The notes under the pieces were generated by a model. That model was not told the DNA's origin. It saw only the letters and a program-made list of their open reading frames with translations, and searched no databases. The position numbers and the translations under genes were made by a program. Shown here one piece after another: positions 63,825 through 64,000 of a stretch of DNA of 64,000 nt. Source of the DNA: Macrocystis pyrifera (taxonomy: Eukaryota; Sar; Phaeophyceae; Laminariales; Laminariaceae); the NCBI GenBank assembly GCA_031763025.1, contig JASSKH010000014.1:6146633-6210632 (forward strand), read 5' to 3'. Position 1 is the stretch's first letter, and the number at the start of each line of letters is the position of its first letter.

Positions 63825-64000
63825 TTAGCCCACCCTGGATAGTCGTATATATATGCAGACCACAGAATGGTCGGAGGGTGATGACAAAGTTCATCCCAAG
63901 CGGCCAGGAAAAAGGTGGCCGAAGAGGCGGCTATTCGAAACAAAAGAAATGAGGCTATGTATCCCCCCACACCTCGTAATACGACCCAAGCACTTCGAAG
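63825..64000 (-). mobile_element. internal 3' part of the second G2-family element, cut by the window edge
   Basis: TTAGCCCACCCTGGATAGTCG, GGTCGGAGGGTGATGACAAAG and CGGCTATTCGAAACAAAAG match 30,225-30,390 in the same orientation. The rest of the element, including its coding part, should lie just beyond position 64,000. Confidence 0.85.

Overview
This is a stretch of eukaryotic nuclear DNA made almost entirely of transposable elements. There are no bacterial operons, ribosome binding sites or rRNA genes. I see reverse transcriptases of four kinds (Ty3/gypsy, Ty1/copia, tyrosine-recombinase/DIRS-like and LINE), short terminal-inverted-repeat (TIR) elements, a probable SINE, and A-, T- and G-rich simple repeats. 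Chromodomain-type Ty3 elements, DIRS-like elements and this LINE type suggest an alga, perhaps a red seaweed or a stramenopile. The species assignment is inference. The only candidate host gene is the 3' end of a reading frame at the left edge (2-211), marked by strong C-ending codon bias.

Layout. 1-21,000 is a graveyard of small elements. It holds four decayed LINE copies on the minus strand (about 4,341-6,385, 6,655-9,240, 11,985-13,790 and 18,790-20,153), further copies of the LINE 3' region, a TA-flanked MITE family, two other TIR families, and a tRNA-like SINE. 21,172-26,932 is a complete Ty3/gypsy element (G1) with apparently identical LTRs, a 5-bp target duplication, and frame breaks in two homopolymer runs. 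27,000-29,700 is repeat-rich. 29,726-38,609 is a second Ty3/gypsy element (G2) on the minus strand. Its 499-bp LTRs are apparently identical, it has lost its reverse transcriptase by internal deletion, and its long polyprotein frame carries a NADAR (YbiA/DUF1768) domain upstream of the protease. About 39,000-43,880 is a decayed DIRS-like element (gag-like, RT, RNase H, tyrosine recombinase) on the plus strand, broken mostly at G runs. 45,712-50,802 is a Ty1/copia element on the minus strand with apparently identical 244-bp LTRs. Its integrase piece is inverted and its reverse transcriptase is absent. 50,800-55,640 has no recognisable gene. About 55,650-60,920 is an old, heavily mutated Ty3/gypsy element on the plus strand. 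The right end holds a MITE, a 32-bp minisatellite, a 241-bp duplication and the 3' LTR of another G2-family copy running off the edge.

How the parts relate. Three elements (G1, G2, copia) have LTR pairs that match by eye, so they inserted recently, yet each has a coding lesion. G2 and the copia copy lack reverse transcriptase and must have moved using enzymes supplied by relatives, unless they were damaged after insertion. The SINE copy at 10,225-10,475 has an A-tail and a near-perfect target duplication, consistent with mobilisation by a LINE. The NADAR domain in a retrotransposon polyprotein is the most unusual item. NADAR proteins are known to remove ADP-ribose from guanine in nucleic acid and to act on ADP-ribose/NAD-derived metabolites, so a role in protecting the element's nucleic acid is conceivable but unproven.
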